64,000 bases of DNA from JBBRBB01 sp038206235 (GCA_038206235.1 JBBRBB010000016.1:38609-102608); one strand, 5' to 3'; positions 51,081 to 60,321 are shown, counted from the first letter of the stretch. Translations and numbers: made by a program. Notes: generated by a model from the letters alone, not told the origin.

Positions 51081-52330
51081 TACAATCCAAATGCTTCTTT
51101 TATTTTATCTGTATAATCCAATTTTTCCCAGGTAAATAATTCTACTTCTTTATTTACTTCTTTGCCTTCAGGAGATTTGAAAGTTTTTTTCAGTACATGG
51201 GGTTTGCGGCCCATGTGTCCATAAGCTGCGGTTTCACTGTAAATGGGATTACGCAATTTTAAACGCTGCTCAATAAACCAGGGGCGCATATCAAATAACT
51301 GAGATACAACTTTAGCAATTTCACCATCGCTCATATTTACTTTGGATGTACCGAAAGTTTTTACACTTATGCTTGTTGGCTGGGCAACACCAATGGCATA
51401 CGAAACCTGAACAAGCACTTCATCTGCAACACCGGCGGCTACAAGATTTTTAGCTATATGGCGGGTTGCATACGCTGCAGAACGATCAACTTTACTGGGG
51501 TCTTTTCCGCTGAAAGCGCCACCACCATGTGCGCCCTTGCCTCCATAAGTATCAACAATAATTTTTCGTCCCGTTAAACCTGTATCGCCATGCGGACCAC
51601 CAATTACAAATTTGCCCGTTGGGTTTATATGATATTTTATTTTATCGTTAAACAGCGGTGTATATTCTTTATATTTTTCCTTAATCCGTGGGATAAGAAT
51701 ATTAAGAATGTCGTCTTTTATTTTCCCCTGCATGTTTGCGTCTGTATCAAACTCATCATGTTGTGTTGATACCACGATTGCATCTATGCGAATGGGTTTG
51801 TGATTATCATCATATTCCAGCGTTACCTGACTCTTTGCATCAGGGCGCAAATATTTTATTTCCTTGTTTTCGCGGCGAAGCGCTGACAGCTCAATTAATA
51901 GTTTATGAGCCAGGTGCAAGGCCATCGGCATATAATCTTCCGTTTCATTAATAGCATAACCAAACATCATTCCCTGGTCTCCGGCTCCCTGCTCTTCTTT
52001 ATTTGATTTATCAACTCCCTGGTTAATTTCGGGAGATTGTTCATGAAGGGCAGAAAGAATGCCGCAGCTATTGGCTTCAAACATGTACTCACTTTTTACA
52101 TAACCGATTTTACGAATTACACTGCGGGCAATTTCCTGAACATCGAGATACGCTTTTGATCTTACTTCACCTGCAAGAACAACCTGCCCCGTGGTAACCA
52201 ATGTTTCGCAGGCAACTTTACTATCTTCATCAAAAGCAAGAAAATTATCTATCAGAGCATCTGATATTTGGTCTGCGATTTTATCGGGATGACCTTCAGA
52301 TACACTTTCGGAAGTAAACAAATAAGGCAT
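51080..52330 (-). CDS. metK: S-adenosylmethionine synthase
   Basis: The 416-residue enzyme makes SAM from methionine and ATP. The substrate motif SVSEGHPDKIADQISDA is near residue 8, the hexapeptide GAGDQGMMFGYA near 115, and GGKGAHGGGAFSGKDPSKVDRS (P-loop-like) near 260 is complete. Length is normal. The leader is only about 13 bases, so a SAM riboswitch is not possible here. It supplies the methyl donor for MiaB and the methyltransferase at 37660. Confidence 0.97.
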   Translation of the reverse strand: MPYLFTSESVSEGHPDKIADQISDALIDNFLAFDEDSKVACETLVTTGQVVLAGEVRSKAYLDVQEIARSVIRKIGYVKSEYMFEANSCGILSALHEQSPEINQGVDKSNKEEQGAGDQGMMFGYAINETEDYMPMALHLAHKLLIELSALRRENKEIKYLRPDAKSQVTLEYDDNHKPIRIDAIVVSTQHDEFDTDANMQGKIKDDILNILIPRIKEKYKEYTPLFNDKIKYHINPTGKFVIGGPHGDTGLTGRKIIVDTYGGKGAHGGGAFSGKDPSKVDRSAAYATRHIAKNLVAAGVADEVLVQVSYAIGVAQPTSISVKTFGTSKVNMSDGEIAKVVSQLFDMRPWFIEQRLKLRNPIYSETAAYGHMGRKPHVLKKTFKSPEGKEVNKEVELFTWEKLDYTDKIKEAFGL

Positions 52331-52349
52331 ACAATTTTGTTATGGGGTG

Positions 52350-52379
52350 CAAATATAAGAGCGGATGCATTATATCAAA
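52350..52379 (-). promoter_or_regulatory. Complete Bacteroidota promoter of metK
   Basis: On the minus strand a TTTG box (52376-52379) is 18 bases from TATATTTG (52350-52357), the best -33/-7 match in the window. The ATG of metK is 19 bases past the -7 box. Confidence 0.65.
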
Positions 52380-52390
52380 TCAAAAAAAAA

Positions 52391-53851
52391 TCACAGGAGT
52401 GAATATATAATATGAAGGCGCATGCAATTTGGATTTGCAATATGATTGCTACCACCGGACAAACGCACTCTGCCTATTGCCGGAAAATTTAAAGGGAATG
52501 AAGAAATGGGAGAAGTAAAGGTTGCTGTTTCAAAGGGATAAATATAACTATTAAAAGGCGCATATAAAACAAGCTCATAAACAGGTTCTTTTCTTGTAAC
52601 AATTCCCTGTACATATCTCGAGAGTTCAAAATTGTAATTGTAAAGCGTATCACCTGATGTGCTTACTTTTTTATTCGGCAAAACACCAAATGAGATTAGA
52701 TTAGCAATGGAACCATTGAAAAACTGAATATCGTTGGGTATGGCAAAGCGCCTTGCAGAATCCTGGCTGTACGCAGCTAAAAACAAATTGGGTGCAGTAA
52801 AATATGTATCGCTTCTGCTTGTGTTATCCGGCACCTGTTCCATTAATAATTCTGCACGGTGAACAATCATATTTGGCAAGCCGCTTAAACCCGGAATGTT
52901 TATGGTAGAATAAAGTCCGGGCTCTGTTTGCAAGTACAGTAAACTATCCTGTGCATTGGAGTTTGGAGGAAAAAATTGAGCAACCTGCGCATTGGTTCTG
53001 TCCCTGAGAATATAATTTGAGCTTGCAGAATAAAAAGGATTTGCACGGAAATATCTTACAGTTGTATCGTAGCCGCCAGATGTGTCTTTAAACTTATAAT
53101 AGATGGCAAGCTTGGTATTCGTATCCTGCAAATTTATTCTTATCAATGCATTTCCCATTTGTTGTTCTGCTTTTATTTGAAAACCATTTAAGGCTGCGCG
53201 GAAAAGTGTATCATTTTTATATTCTGAGGTGCTGTCAAACTCATTCAAAAGTTTTTCACCGAAAGAATTATTAAGTCTTATGCGCAATTGATTAATGGCG
53301 GCTTCATTAAAAAGATGCACCGAATCGTTAAGTGCAGTAATATCAACATCTTTAGCAACATTATTTTCTGTAAGCAGATTGCCTTCAGCAAAGCGTTTCA
53401 CATTGGTATATAAAGAATCTTTGCTGAAAGGTTCATCACTTGGCATATCATAAACATTGAGAGAAAGGTGTTGGGTTGAGTCGCCCCATGCACCGCGATA
53501 GCTCAATACTAATACAACTGAATCAAGTATGCGGCTGTCTGCAGTAGTATCGAACGTATATGGAAAATAAGGAGGATATACCTGTACATTAATATCAGCA
53601 GTGGTTTTACCAAATAGCGGATCGTCTGTGTAGCCAAGTGTATGGTCATCATATAAACCGACTCTTATAGTATCTTCTCCTGAATTTTTTGTGATAACAT
53701 CCAGGACTGTATCTTTAGTAATAACGCCATCAACCGGAGGAATTAAACCGCTGCCAATATCTGACGTGATAATTTTTGTACAGGCCGCAACGAGAACAAA
53801 AAACAGAAATAAAAAAAGGGAGAAATTTTTTTTGCGCTTAAATAAATTCAT
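52391..53851 (-). CDS. DUF4270 lipoprotein
   Basis: With start ATG 53851 (486 residues; the frame is open seven codons further) the protein has a lipoprotein signal with Cys in LVAAC, then a beta-rich extracytoplasmic domain with DTLFRAALNGFQIKAEQQMGNALIRI-type strands and VRLSGGSNHIANPNCMRLHIIYSLL at the end (landmarks). It matches the DUF4270 family of Bacteroidota surface or periplasmic lipoproteins of unknown function. It follows the glycogen-synthase-like gene in overlapping order. Confidence 0.85.
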   Translation of the reverse strand: MNLFKRKKNFSLFLFLFFVLVAACTKIITSDIGSGLIPPVDGVITKDTVLDVITKNSGEDTIRVGLYDDHTLGYTDDPLFGKTTADINVQVYPPYFPYTFDTTADSRILDSVVLVLSYRGAWGDSTQHLSLNVYDMPSDEPFSKDSLYTNVKRFAEGNLLTENNVAKDVDITALNDSVHLFNEAAINQLRIRLNNSFGEKLLNEFDSTSEYKNDTLFRAALNGFQIKAEQQMGNALIRINLQDTNTKLAIYYKFKDTSGGYDTTVRYFRANPFYSASSNYILRDRTNAQVAQFFPPNSNAQDSLLYLQTEPGLYSTINIPGLSGLPNMIVHRAELLMEQVPDNTSRSDTYFTAPNLFLAAYSQDSARRFAIPNDIQFFNGSIANLISFGVLPNKKVSTSGDTLYNYNFELSRYVQGIVTRKEPVYELVLYAPFNSYIYPFETATFTSPISSFPLNFPAIGRVRLSGGSNHIANPNCMRLHIIYSLL

Positions 53852-53858
53852 GAAGTTT

Positions 53859-54680
53859 TTACTTGGCCGCAAGCTCGTGATACAATTCCAAATACTCTGT
53901 TAAATCACTTTCAGAGTTATAGTGAATTATTTTTTTGCCTTTCATTTTAGAAAATTCCTGAAGCAATTTTTTATCAACTTTTTCTGCTCCGAAAGTTATG
54001 GTATCGGCAAATGCAGCGCCACCGCGGAACATAGCCGTATTAGTTCCATCTTTAAAATATTCCATGTCTTTTTCTTTTATGCTTGGATGAATATTCGCCT
54101 TTTGTTTAAAAGATTTACCCAGCTTTTCGGTAAAAGTATTTTGACCGATAGTGAATACAACTTTACTATGAGTAAATACAGGTTCACGTTTGTACGCTGT
54201 TTTAATATACAGGGGTATCAGCGCTGTCATCCATCCGCTGCAATGAACAATGTCTGGCGGCCATCCGAATTTTTTCACTGTTTCAAGGGCGCTTTTGCTG
54301 AAAAAAATGGTACGCAGGTCATTATCTTCATACCAATTCTCGCTTTCATCATGAAACACGAATTTCCTTTTAAAAAAATCTTCATTGTCCAAAAAATATA
54401 TCTGCAGCCGGGCATTGGGCAGAGAAGCTACTTTAATTTGTAATGGGTAATCATCATCATCAACAGAAACATTTATACCCGAAAGGCGAACCACTTCGTG
54501 CAGGCGATGCCTTCTTTCATTAATGATGCCAAAGCGCGGCATTATGCATCGCACTTCAAGCCCTGCCTCGTTACTTTTAATGGCAAGCCTGTTTACTATT
54601 TCTGCAAATTCGGTAAGCTCCAGATAGGGAGACATTTCTGTGGCTATGAATAAAATTCTTTTCTTTGTCGTCATTAGCAT
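53859..54680 (-). CDS. Glycogen/starch synthase-like protein, N-terminal domain only
   Basis: The 273-residue protein matches the N-terminal GT-B half of family 5 glycogen synthases (KRILFIATEMSPYLELTEFAEIVNRL, DIVHCSGWMTALIPLYIKTAY, GAAFADTITFGAEKV). In full enzymes the ADP-glucose-binding residues come from the absent C-terminal half and the KxGGL loop, which here reads TEFAEIV. So catalysis is doubtful. Shortened proteins of this size next to panC and DUF4270 are common in Bacteroidota, suggesting a conserved but non-classical role. A -7 box (54722-54729) precedes it. Confidence 0.85.
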   Translation of the reverse strand: MLMTTKKRILFIATEMSPYLELTEFAEIVNRLAIKSNEAGLEVRCIMPRFGIINERRHRLHEVVRLSGINVSVDDDDYPLQIKVASLPNARLQIYFLDNEDFFKRKFVFHDESENWYEDNDLRTIFFSKSALETVKKFGWPPDIVHCSGWMTALIPLYIKTAYKREPVFTHSKVVFTIGQNTFTEKLGKSFKQKANIHPSIKEKDMEYFKDGTNTAMFRGGAAFADTITFGAEKVDKKLLQEFSKMKGKKIIHYNSESDLTEYLELYHELAAK

Positions 54681-54721
54681 TAACGGTTTTAGGCTACTGC
54701 TTCTCTATGAGCATAAAGATG

Positions 54722-54729
54722 CAAAGTTA
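54722..54729 (-). promoter_or_regulatory. Bacteroidota -7 box of the glycogen-synthase-like gene
   Basis: Minus-strand TAACTTTG, 41 bases before the ATG at 54680. Confidence 0.5.
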
Positions 54730-54785
54730 AAAAAATGCTTGTAAAAGCGTGCAATCTCTAATATCATCAGTAAACAGTTGAAGAA

Positions 54786-55661
54786 TTGATACTTTTTAAA
54801 CATATTATTTCTCTGAGGCATCATTTGCAACAGTTGAAAATTAAGAACCAAAAAATTGGCTTTGTTCCTACAATGGGCGCCTTGCATCGGGGACATCTTT
54901 CGCTTATTGAACAAAGTAAAATGCAGAGCGATGTTACGGTTTGCAGCATTTTTGTAAACCCTTCGCAGTTTAATGATAGCAGAGATTTTGAAAAATATCC
55001 CCGTACGCCTGAGAGAGATATTTTAATGCTTGCACAGCAGAAAACAGATATTTTATTTTATCCTGAAGTAAAAGATATTTATCCTGAAAATTTGCAGCAC
55101 ACGCATATTCATTACAATTTAGGCGAGCTTGAAAATATACTGGAAGGATATTATCGTCCCGGTCACTTTCAGGGTGTATGCAGAGTGGTGCATCAACTGC
55201 TGAAAATTATAGAGCCTGATACACTTTTCCTTGGCAGAAAAGATTATCAGCAATGTTTGATAATAAAAAAGCTGGTTGATGATTTTCATTTGCCTGTTGA
55301 AATTGAAATTTGTACAACTGCACGAGAACCTGACGGGCTTGCATTAAGCAGCCGCAATTTTCGGCTATCCCATGCAGCCCGAAAAAAAGCAACCGGAATT
55401 TATAAAGCGCTTTCATTCATCAAAGAAAATATAAAAGTAAAAGATGTATCGTATCTAAAGAAAGAGGCGCAGGCCATTATACTCAATCATGGATTCGATA
55501 AAATAGATTATGTTGAAATATGCGATGCATCTGCACTAAAACCTGTAAGCAATATCGAAAATGGAGAAGCTGTTGTTGCCTTAGTGGCCGCATTTATTGA
55601 AGATGTAAGATTAATTGACAACCTGTTGCTGAATGAATCGCTTCACAAATTAGTTCACTAA
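54786..55661 (+). CDS. panC: Pantothenate synthetase
   Basis: The 291-residue enzyme joins pantoate and beta-alanine with ATP to make pantothenate. Its ATP motif PTMGALHRGHLSL is near residue 28 (HxGH 34-37), with IFVNPSQFN near 55, LGRKDYQQCLIIKKLVDDF near 150 and LALSSRNFRLS near 187. The start is a TTG codon (54786); no better ATG exists upstream. panD follows after 12 bases. Confidence 0.95.
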   Translation: MILFKHIISLRHHLQQLKIKNQKIGFVPTMGALHRGHLSLIEQSKMQSDVTVCSIFVNPSQFNDSRDFEKYPRTPERDILMLAQQKTDILFYPEVKDIYPENLQHTHIHYNLGELENILEGYYRPGHFQGVCRVVHQLLKIIEPDTLFLGRKDYQQCLIIKKLVDDFHLPVEIEICTTAREPDGLALSSRNFRLSHAARKKATGIYKALSFIKENIKVKDVSYLKKEAQAIILNHGFDKIDYVEICDASALKPVSNIENGEAVVALVAAFIEDVRLIDNLLLNESLHKLVH

Positions 55662-55666
55662 TTTTG
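55659..55666 (+). promoter_or_regulatory. Bacteroidota -7 box of panD, leaderless context
   Basis: TAATTTTG overlaps the end of panC and ends 7 bases before the panD ATG, so panD has its own leaderless promoter. Confidence 0.5.
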
Positions 55667-55673
55667 CGCCGCT

Positions 55674-56017
55674 ATGCAAATAGAAATATTAAAGTCTAAG
55701 ATTCACTGGGCAGAAATTACAGAAGCAAATCTGAATTATGTTGGCAGCCTTACACTTGATAAAGACTTGATGGATGCCGCCAATCTTATTGAAAATGAAA
55801 AAGTGCAGGTGGTTAATGTGAATAATGGTGAAAGGCTTGAAACATATATAATAAAACGCGAAAGAGGAAGCGGAACAGTTTGCTTAAATGGTCCTGCGGC
55901 GCGTAAAGGTGGGTGGGGGATATTGTAATTATTATTTCTTATGCCACATTGCTTTTTGAAGAAGCCAAATCTTTTAAGCCCTGGATTGTGGTTCCAAAAA
56001 AAGGAAATAAACTGTAA
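55674..56017 (+). pseudogene. panD: Aspartate 1-decarboxylase, frameshifted near the end
   Basis: As read, the frame closes after 84 residues with KGGWGIL. PanD makes beta-alanine from aspartate; the self-cleavage site YVGS (Gly24-Ser25) and active residues up to CLNGPAARK are present. Inserting one G in the G-rich run at about 55907-55919 gives VGDIVIIISYATLLFEEAKSFKPWIVVPKKGNKL (the expected family end) and a stop at 56015-56017, 114 residues, the normal length. The C-terminal strand is needed for folding, so the 84-residue product is probably inactive. A one-base sequence error is equally possible. Confidence 0.85.
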
Positions 56018-56058
56018 TGTTTTAAATACGCTTTTAAAAAGCAAGAATAAAAAACAGC

Positions 56059-56550
56059 ATGAAAAACATTTCATTCGCTGAAAGTAAAATTCTTTCTGCT
56101 GAACAATTAAATCATTTTTTGCTAGCAGAACGATTGCTGGGCAAAACAATTGCATTTACAAATGGATGCTTCGATATTTTACATCAGGGTCATATTTTTT
56201 CTTTATATCAGGCAGCGAAAGAAGCTGATTTACTTATTGTGGGCGTTAATTCAGACAGCAGTGTAAAAAAATTAAAAGGCGATTCAAGACCTGTGAATAC
56301 TGAATATTCCCGTGCACTTATCCTTGCTTCATTACTCATTATAGATGCTGTTGCCATTTTTCAGGAAGATACGCCGCTGAATCTTATCAAAACTATACAG
56401 CCAGATGTGTTGGTAAAAGGAGGCGATTATACGGTTGAACAAATTGTTGGAGCAAAAGAAGTAATTGCAAATGGCGGAAGGGTTATTATCAGTCCTATAT
56501 TACAAGGCTATTCAACAACAGCATTAATAGAGAAGATGAAGATGTTGTAG
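56059..56550 (+). CDS. rfaE2: D-glycero-beta-D-manno-heptose-1-phosphate adenylyltransferase-like protein
   Basis: The 163-residue cytidylyltransferase-fold protein has TNGCFDILHQGH at 34-45 and VNSDSSVKKLKGDSRPV near 74, ending with VLVKGGDYTVEQIVGAKEV. That set is the nucleotidyltransferase half of HldE/RfaE, which activates heptose-1-phosphate for LPS core. The kinase half is absent, as in separate-domain organisms, so another gene must supply it. It follows panD by 41 bases. Confidence 0.88.
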   Translation: MKNISFAESKILSAEQLNHFLLAERLLGKTIAFTNGCFDILHQGHIFSLYQAAKEADLLIVGVNSDSSVKKLKGDSRPVNTEYSRALILASLLIIDAVAIFQEDTPLNLIKTIQPDVLVKGGDYTVEQIVGAKEVIANGGRVIISPILQGYSTTALIEKMKML

Positions 56551-56618
56551 CCGACGATAGAAATTTTTAGAGAAGATATTTTTTTGCTTCCCCATGAAAA
56601 TGAGAAGTAGCCTCAACT

Positions 56619-56738
56619 TTATAATTCATTGAGCAATTCTTGGATAGGAATAGCTTTAAGTTTGCCTTTTTCAATTTCAGCAATCTGGTTCATTCCTTTG
56701 CGAATACTTTTTAGCGTAATGGAGCTAATATTCTCCAT
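56619..56738 (-). CDS. Very small antitoxin-like protein, 39 residues
   Basis: The minus-strand frame from ATG 56738 to TAA 56619 reads MENISSITLKSIRKGMNQIA and ends KAIPIQELLNEL. It is highly charged, with a predicted helical end that resembles the tails of small antitoxins (KLKAIPIQELLNEL). I cannot confirm expression. It may be the remnant of a larger antitoxin or an orphan. No toxin lies next to it; the gap to ppk1 is 23 bases. Confidence 0.4.
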   Translation of the reverse strand: MENISSITLKSIRKGMNQIAEIEKGKLKAIPIQELLNEL

Positions 56739-56761
56739 TCGTTATTATAAATTATCATTTA

Positions 56762-58843
56762 GTGAAAAATCTTATTCCCAGAGATATTAGCTGGCTCAGT
56801 TTCAATGCAAGAGTTTTACAGGAAGCAAATGATGCATCTGTTCCGTTAAAAGAGAGAATACGTTTTCTTGGTATTCACTCTAATAATATGGATGAATTTT
56901 TTCGTGTGCGTGTAGCCACGCTGCGCCGCATGGTTGAGCTTGCCGGCAAAAAAGCAAATATGCACTTTGAAGAAAACCCCGAAAAGATATTAGACCAGAT
57001 ACAAACCATCGTGCTGCAGCAGCAAAACGAATTCAGCCGTATATGGCACGGGATTTTGCAGGAAATGGAAAAGGAAAACATTTTTCTCACAACAGAAAAA
57101 AAACTAACAAAAGAGCAGCAGGAATTTGTAAAAAAATTTTTTGATGAAGAAGTACGTTCCAACATTATTCCACTAATGATTGAAAGTCTTCCGCAGCTTC
57201 CCTACCTAAGGGAGAAAAGCATTTACCTCGGCGTAGTAATGCGCAAGCATGATTCTGCTTATCAGCAAAAATATTCATTGATAGAAGTGCCAAGCAGAGC
57301 CGCGGGTCGTTTTGTTTTATTGCCATCAAAACCGGGCATACATTCCATTATTCTGCTTGAAGATGTTATTCGCTTCAACCTTCCCTACATATTTTCTTAT
57401 TTCGGTTACGACCATTTTGATGCGCATGTTTTTAAAGTAACCAAAGATGCCGAGATTGATATTGATAACGATGTTGCCACATCATTTGTGCAAAAGATTG
57501 AGAAAGGATTAAAGAACCGGCGTAAAGCAAAACCTGTTCGCTTTGTGTACGATAAAGAGATGGATGCCGGCTTGCTTGCCTATCTGATGCAGCGATTGAA
57601 TTTAACCCGCAGAGACAGCATTATTCCCGGCGGACGCATTCACAACTTCAGGCATTTTATGGATTTTCCTGATGTGTTCGCACAAAAAAATATTCGCCGT
57701 GCTGCATTCCTGCATCCTGCGCTGCGTGAGAGCTTGCGTGTAACAGATGTTGTGTTGAAACAGGATGTAATGCTCCATTTTCCCTATCACACATTCGATT
57801 CTGTAATTGATTTACTGCGTGAAGCAGCAATAGACCCTGAAGTTGTAACCATAAAAATTACCACCTATCGTCTTGCGCCCAATTCAAGAATAATTAATGC
57901 ACTGGTAAATGCAGCAAGAAATGGGAAACAGGTTGTAGTGATGCTTGAATTAAGAGCCAGGTTTGATGAAGAAGCTAATCTCGATTGGAAAAATTATCTC
58001 GAAGATGAAGGTGTGAAAGTATTGATAGGCCTGCATGACATGAAAGTGCATGCAAAACTATGTGTTATAAAAAAGAAAGTTGGGAAAAAAATAATCCAGT
58101 ATGGATTCGTATGCACAGGCAACCTGAATGAAAAAACGGCAAGGGCTTATGCAGACCATTTTTTGCTGACAAGCAATCGAAATATAATGGCAGATATTAA
58201 CCGCATATTCAAGTATCTCGAAAACCATAAGGTGGGCATAATACATCTCAATGAATGCAAAACATTATTCGTTTGTCCCGTGAACATGCGCAAACACATT
58301 AACAGGCTCATCAACCAGGAAATAAAAAATGCTAAGGCAGGTAAAGAAGCATCCATCATAATAAAAATTAATTCGCTTAGCGATAGAGAAGTTATCTATA
58401 AATTATACAATGCTGCAAAATCAGGTGTAAATGTGCAGATGGTTGCAAGAGGAATTTTCTGTGCTAAAACAGAAAATGTGAAATTAAAAAATCGTTTACA
58501 GGCCATCAGCATTGTTGATGAATATCTGGAGCATGCAAGGGTTTTGATATTTCATAATGGTGGCAAAGAAAAAATTTATATTTCTTCAGCAGACTGGATG
58601 GTTCGTAATCTCGACCACAGGCTTGAAGCCACCATTCCTGTAACCGATTCAGATATCAAAGAAGAAATAAAAGATATTATCCACATTCAATTAAGCGATA
58701 ATGTGAAAGCCCGCATTCTCGATGATGAGCTTTCAAATAACTATGTATCTTCCGCAGGTAAAAAGAAAACACGTTCACAGGTAGAAACATTTAATTACCT
58801 GCACAAAAAAACAATAAAACCAGTTGAAGCTCGCAGCAATTGA
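56762..58843 (+). CDS. ppk: Polyphosphate kinase 1
   Basis: The 693-residue enzyme extends polyphosphate from ATP. The start is GTG 56762. The N-terminal domain has RDISWLSFNARVLQEA, the helical region HSNNMDEFFRVRVATLRR and the catalytic phospholipase-D-like domains KITTYRLAPNSRI and HDMKVHAKLCVIKKK, where the His is the phosphorylated residue, with GFVCTGNLNEKTARAYADHFLLT near 460. The end overlaps ppx by 20 bases. Confidence 0.95.
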   Translation: MKNLIPRDISWLSFNARVLQEANDASVPLKERIRFLGIHSNNMDEFFRVRVATLRRMVELAGKKANMHFEENPEKILDQIQTIVLQQQNEFSRIWHGILQEMEKENIFLTTEKKLTKEQQEFVKKFFDEEVRSNIIPLMIESLPQLPYLREKSIYLGVVMRKHDSAYQQKYSLIEVPSRAAGRFVLLPSKPGIHSIILLEDVIRFNLPYIFSYFGYDHFDAHVFKVTKDAEIDIDNDVATSFVQKIEKGLKNRRKAKPVRFVYDKEMDAGLLAYLMQRLNLTRRDSIIPGGRIHNFRHFMDFPDVFAQKNIRRAAFLHPALRESLRVTDVVLKQDVMLHFPYHTFDSVIDLLREAAIDPEVVTIKITTYRLAPNSRIINALVNAARNGKQVVVMLELRARFDEEANLDWKNYLEDEGVKVLIGLHDMKVHAKLCVIKKKVGKKIIQYGFVCTGNLNEKTARAYADHFLLTSNRNIMADINRIFKYLENHKVGIIHLNECKTLFVCPVNMRKHINRLINQEIKNAKAGKEASIIIKINSLSDREVIYKLYNAAKSGVNVQMVARGIFCAKTENVKLKNRLQAISIVDEYLEHARVLIFHNGGKEKIYISSADWMVRNLDHRLEATIPVTDSDIKEEIKDIIHIQLSDNVKARILDDELSNNYVSSAGKKKTRSQVETFNYLHKKTIKPVEARSN

Positions 58844-59723
58844 TATTGGCAGTAATGCCGCAAGACTGTTGATAACTGAGGTTGTTGAAAATAGTAATGG
58901 CAAGCCCGAATTCAATAAGCTCAATCTCATTCGTGTGCCTTTACGTCTTGGTTTTGATGTATTTGAAAAAGGACAAATAAGCAAGCATAAAATGGACATG
59001 ATATTGCAAACCATGAAAGCTTATAATTATTTATTGAATGTGTACAATATAAAGCATGTGAAAGCCTGTGCTACCAGCGCCATGCGTGATGCTGTAAACA
59101 GCAGTAATGTGATAAGAAAGATTAAGCTTGAAACAGGAATAGAAATTAATATCATCAGCGGTGAAGAAGAAGCCGCTTACATTTATGAAAATCATATTGC
59201 GGAAAATCTCGATAAAGAACATTCGTATGTATATATTGACGTAGGCGGCGGCAGCACACAGCTAACATTTTTTGATGAGGGCGAACTGCATTACAAAGAA
59301 TCATTCAACATTGGAACCATAAGGGTTTTAAAAAATATGGTAGAGGAATCTCAATGGGACATGATGCGGGATGATATAAAGAAAAATTTCAAAAGCAAAT
59401 TGCCAAAGATTGCAATTGGCTCAGGCGGCAATATCAACAAAATTTTTTCGCTGAGTAAAAGAAAAGAGGGCAAACCACTTTCACTCGATTTGCTGAGAGA
59501 TTATTACAAAGAATTATCGAGCGTTACACTTGAAGAAAGAATAAGTCTTTACAAAATGCGCAGAGACAGGGCAGATGTAATTGTACCTGCACTTCAAATT
59601 TATATAAACGTGATGCGCTGGGCAGATATTGAAGAGATATATATTCCGAAAATTGGTTTGGCAGATGGACTAATACAGCATTTGTATGAGGAAGTAAGCA
59701 AAGAATTGGGAAATGCGGGATGA
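58824..59723 (+). CDS. ppx: Exopolyphosphatase / Ppx-GppA family phosphatase
   Basis: The 299-residue protein starts at TTG 58824, inside ppk1, and begins KLAAIDIGSNAARLLI, the ATPase-fold phosphate-1 loop. The second loop is YIDVGGGSTQLTFF near residue 133. It is only the N-terminal two domains of Ppx; the larger HD-containing part is absent, as in Bacteroidota-type exopolyphosphatases. It degrades polyphosphate or pppGpp. Overlap with ppk1 indicates coupled expression, opposing the kinase. Confidence 0.92.
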   Translation: MKLAAIDIGSNAARLLITEVVENSNGKPEFNKLNLIRVPLRLGFDVFEKGQISKHKMDMILQTMKAYNYLLNVYNIKHVKACATSAMRDAVNSSNVIRKIKLETGIEINIISGEEEAAYIYENHIAENLDKEHSYVYIDVGGGSTQLTFFDEGELHYKESFNIGTIRVLKNMVEESQWDMMRDDIKKNFKSKLPKIAIGSGGNINKIFSLSKRKEGKPLSLDLLRDYYKELSSVTLEERISLYKMRRDRADVIVPALQIYINVMRWADIEEIYIPKIGLADGLIQHLYEEVSKELGNAG

Positions 59724-59741
59724 AATAAATTTTTAATGTTT

Positions 59742-60100
59742 CTACTTTCTAATTCTTAATTTTTTTGCTGTTAATACAGAGAATGAATTTATAAGTTCTG
59801 TGACATGTAATTCAAGAACTTTAAGTACAAGTGAAATTTTATTTTCAATTTCCATTTCCGGCTAATCGCAAAAGCAAGCTGCCATTATGAGGAGATTTTT
59901 TGTAAACAATTTCATCGCCAAAGTCTTTATCTTCTGTAATAATAAATGCATCTTTTTTTTAAAGCGATCTTTATTACTTCGCTATCATCACTTCCTGCAT
60001 CATTTTGCGCAATTAAATAAATTTTATAGCCGGCTGCTTGTAAAGCAACTAAAATTCTTCTGTCTACACTTTCATCTGCAACAATCAATGGAAAACTCAT
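59742..60100 (-). pseudogene. DUF5615-type PIN-like toxin, twice frameshifted
   Basis: Starting at ATG 60100 the frame reads FPLIVADESVDRRILVALQA, an N-terminal PIN-like Asp site, and continues through GYKIYLIAQNDAGSDDSEVI until an eight-A run, where the frame breaks. With one A removed it reads DAFIITEDKDFGDEIVYKK and LLLRLAG; with one more A removed after GGAA it continues MEIENKISLVLKVLELHVTE to a stop at 59742-59744. TEDKDFG is the typical second acidic cluster of this family. Both shifts are single-A excesses. The start overlaps the antitoxin stop by 4 bases. Confidence 0.75.
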
Positions 60101-60321
60101 ACCATTTCAATTAATGTGTCATTCCGTATTGTGGCGGCGCCATAAGATACGCAAGCAAGAATAGCTTCTTTGGTTAAAAAGGGATAAGCTGCCAGCAAAT
60201 CTTCAATTGTTTCTCCGGCTCCAATTTTCTCCAAAATAAAATCTACACCAATTCTCGTTCCCTTAATTACGGGTTTACCGCCCAGAACATCTTGCTTTTG
60301 TTCAATAAAATCAGTCCACAT
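60097..60321 (-). CDS. DUF433 antitoxin
   Basis: The 74-residue protein has the DUF433 signature VLGGKPVIKGTRIGVDFILEKI and the helix-turn-helix-like ETIEDLLAAYPFLTKEAILACVSYGA (landmarks). DUF433 proteins pair with DUF5615 PIN-like toxins in type II toxin-antitoxin operons, and the frameshifted DUF5615 gene starts at its stop codon (ATGA overlap). Its own frame is intact. Confidence 0.9.
   Translation of the reverse strand: MWTDFIEQKQDVLGGKPVIKGTRIGVDFILEKIGAGETIEDLLAAYPFLTKEAILACVSYGAATIRNDTLIEMV

Noticed and set aside
52331..52390. SAM riboswitch upstream of metK
   Set aside because: The promoter -7 box lies 19 bases before the ATG; the leader is too short for any riboswitch fold.
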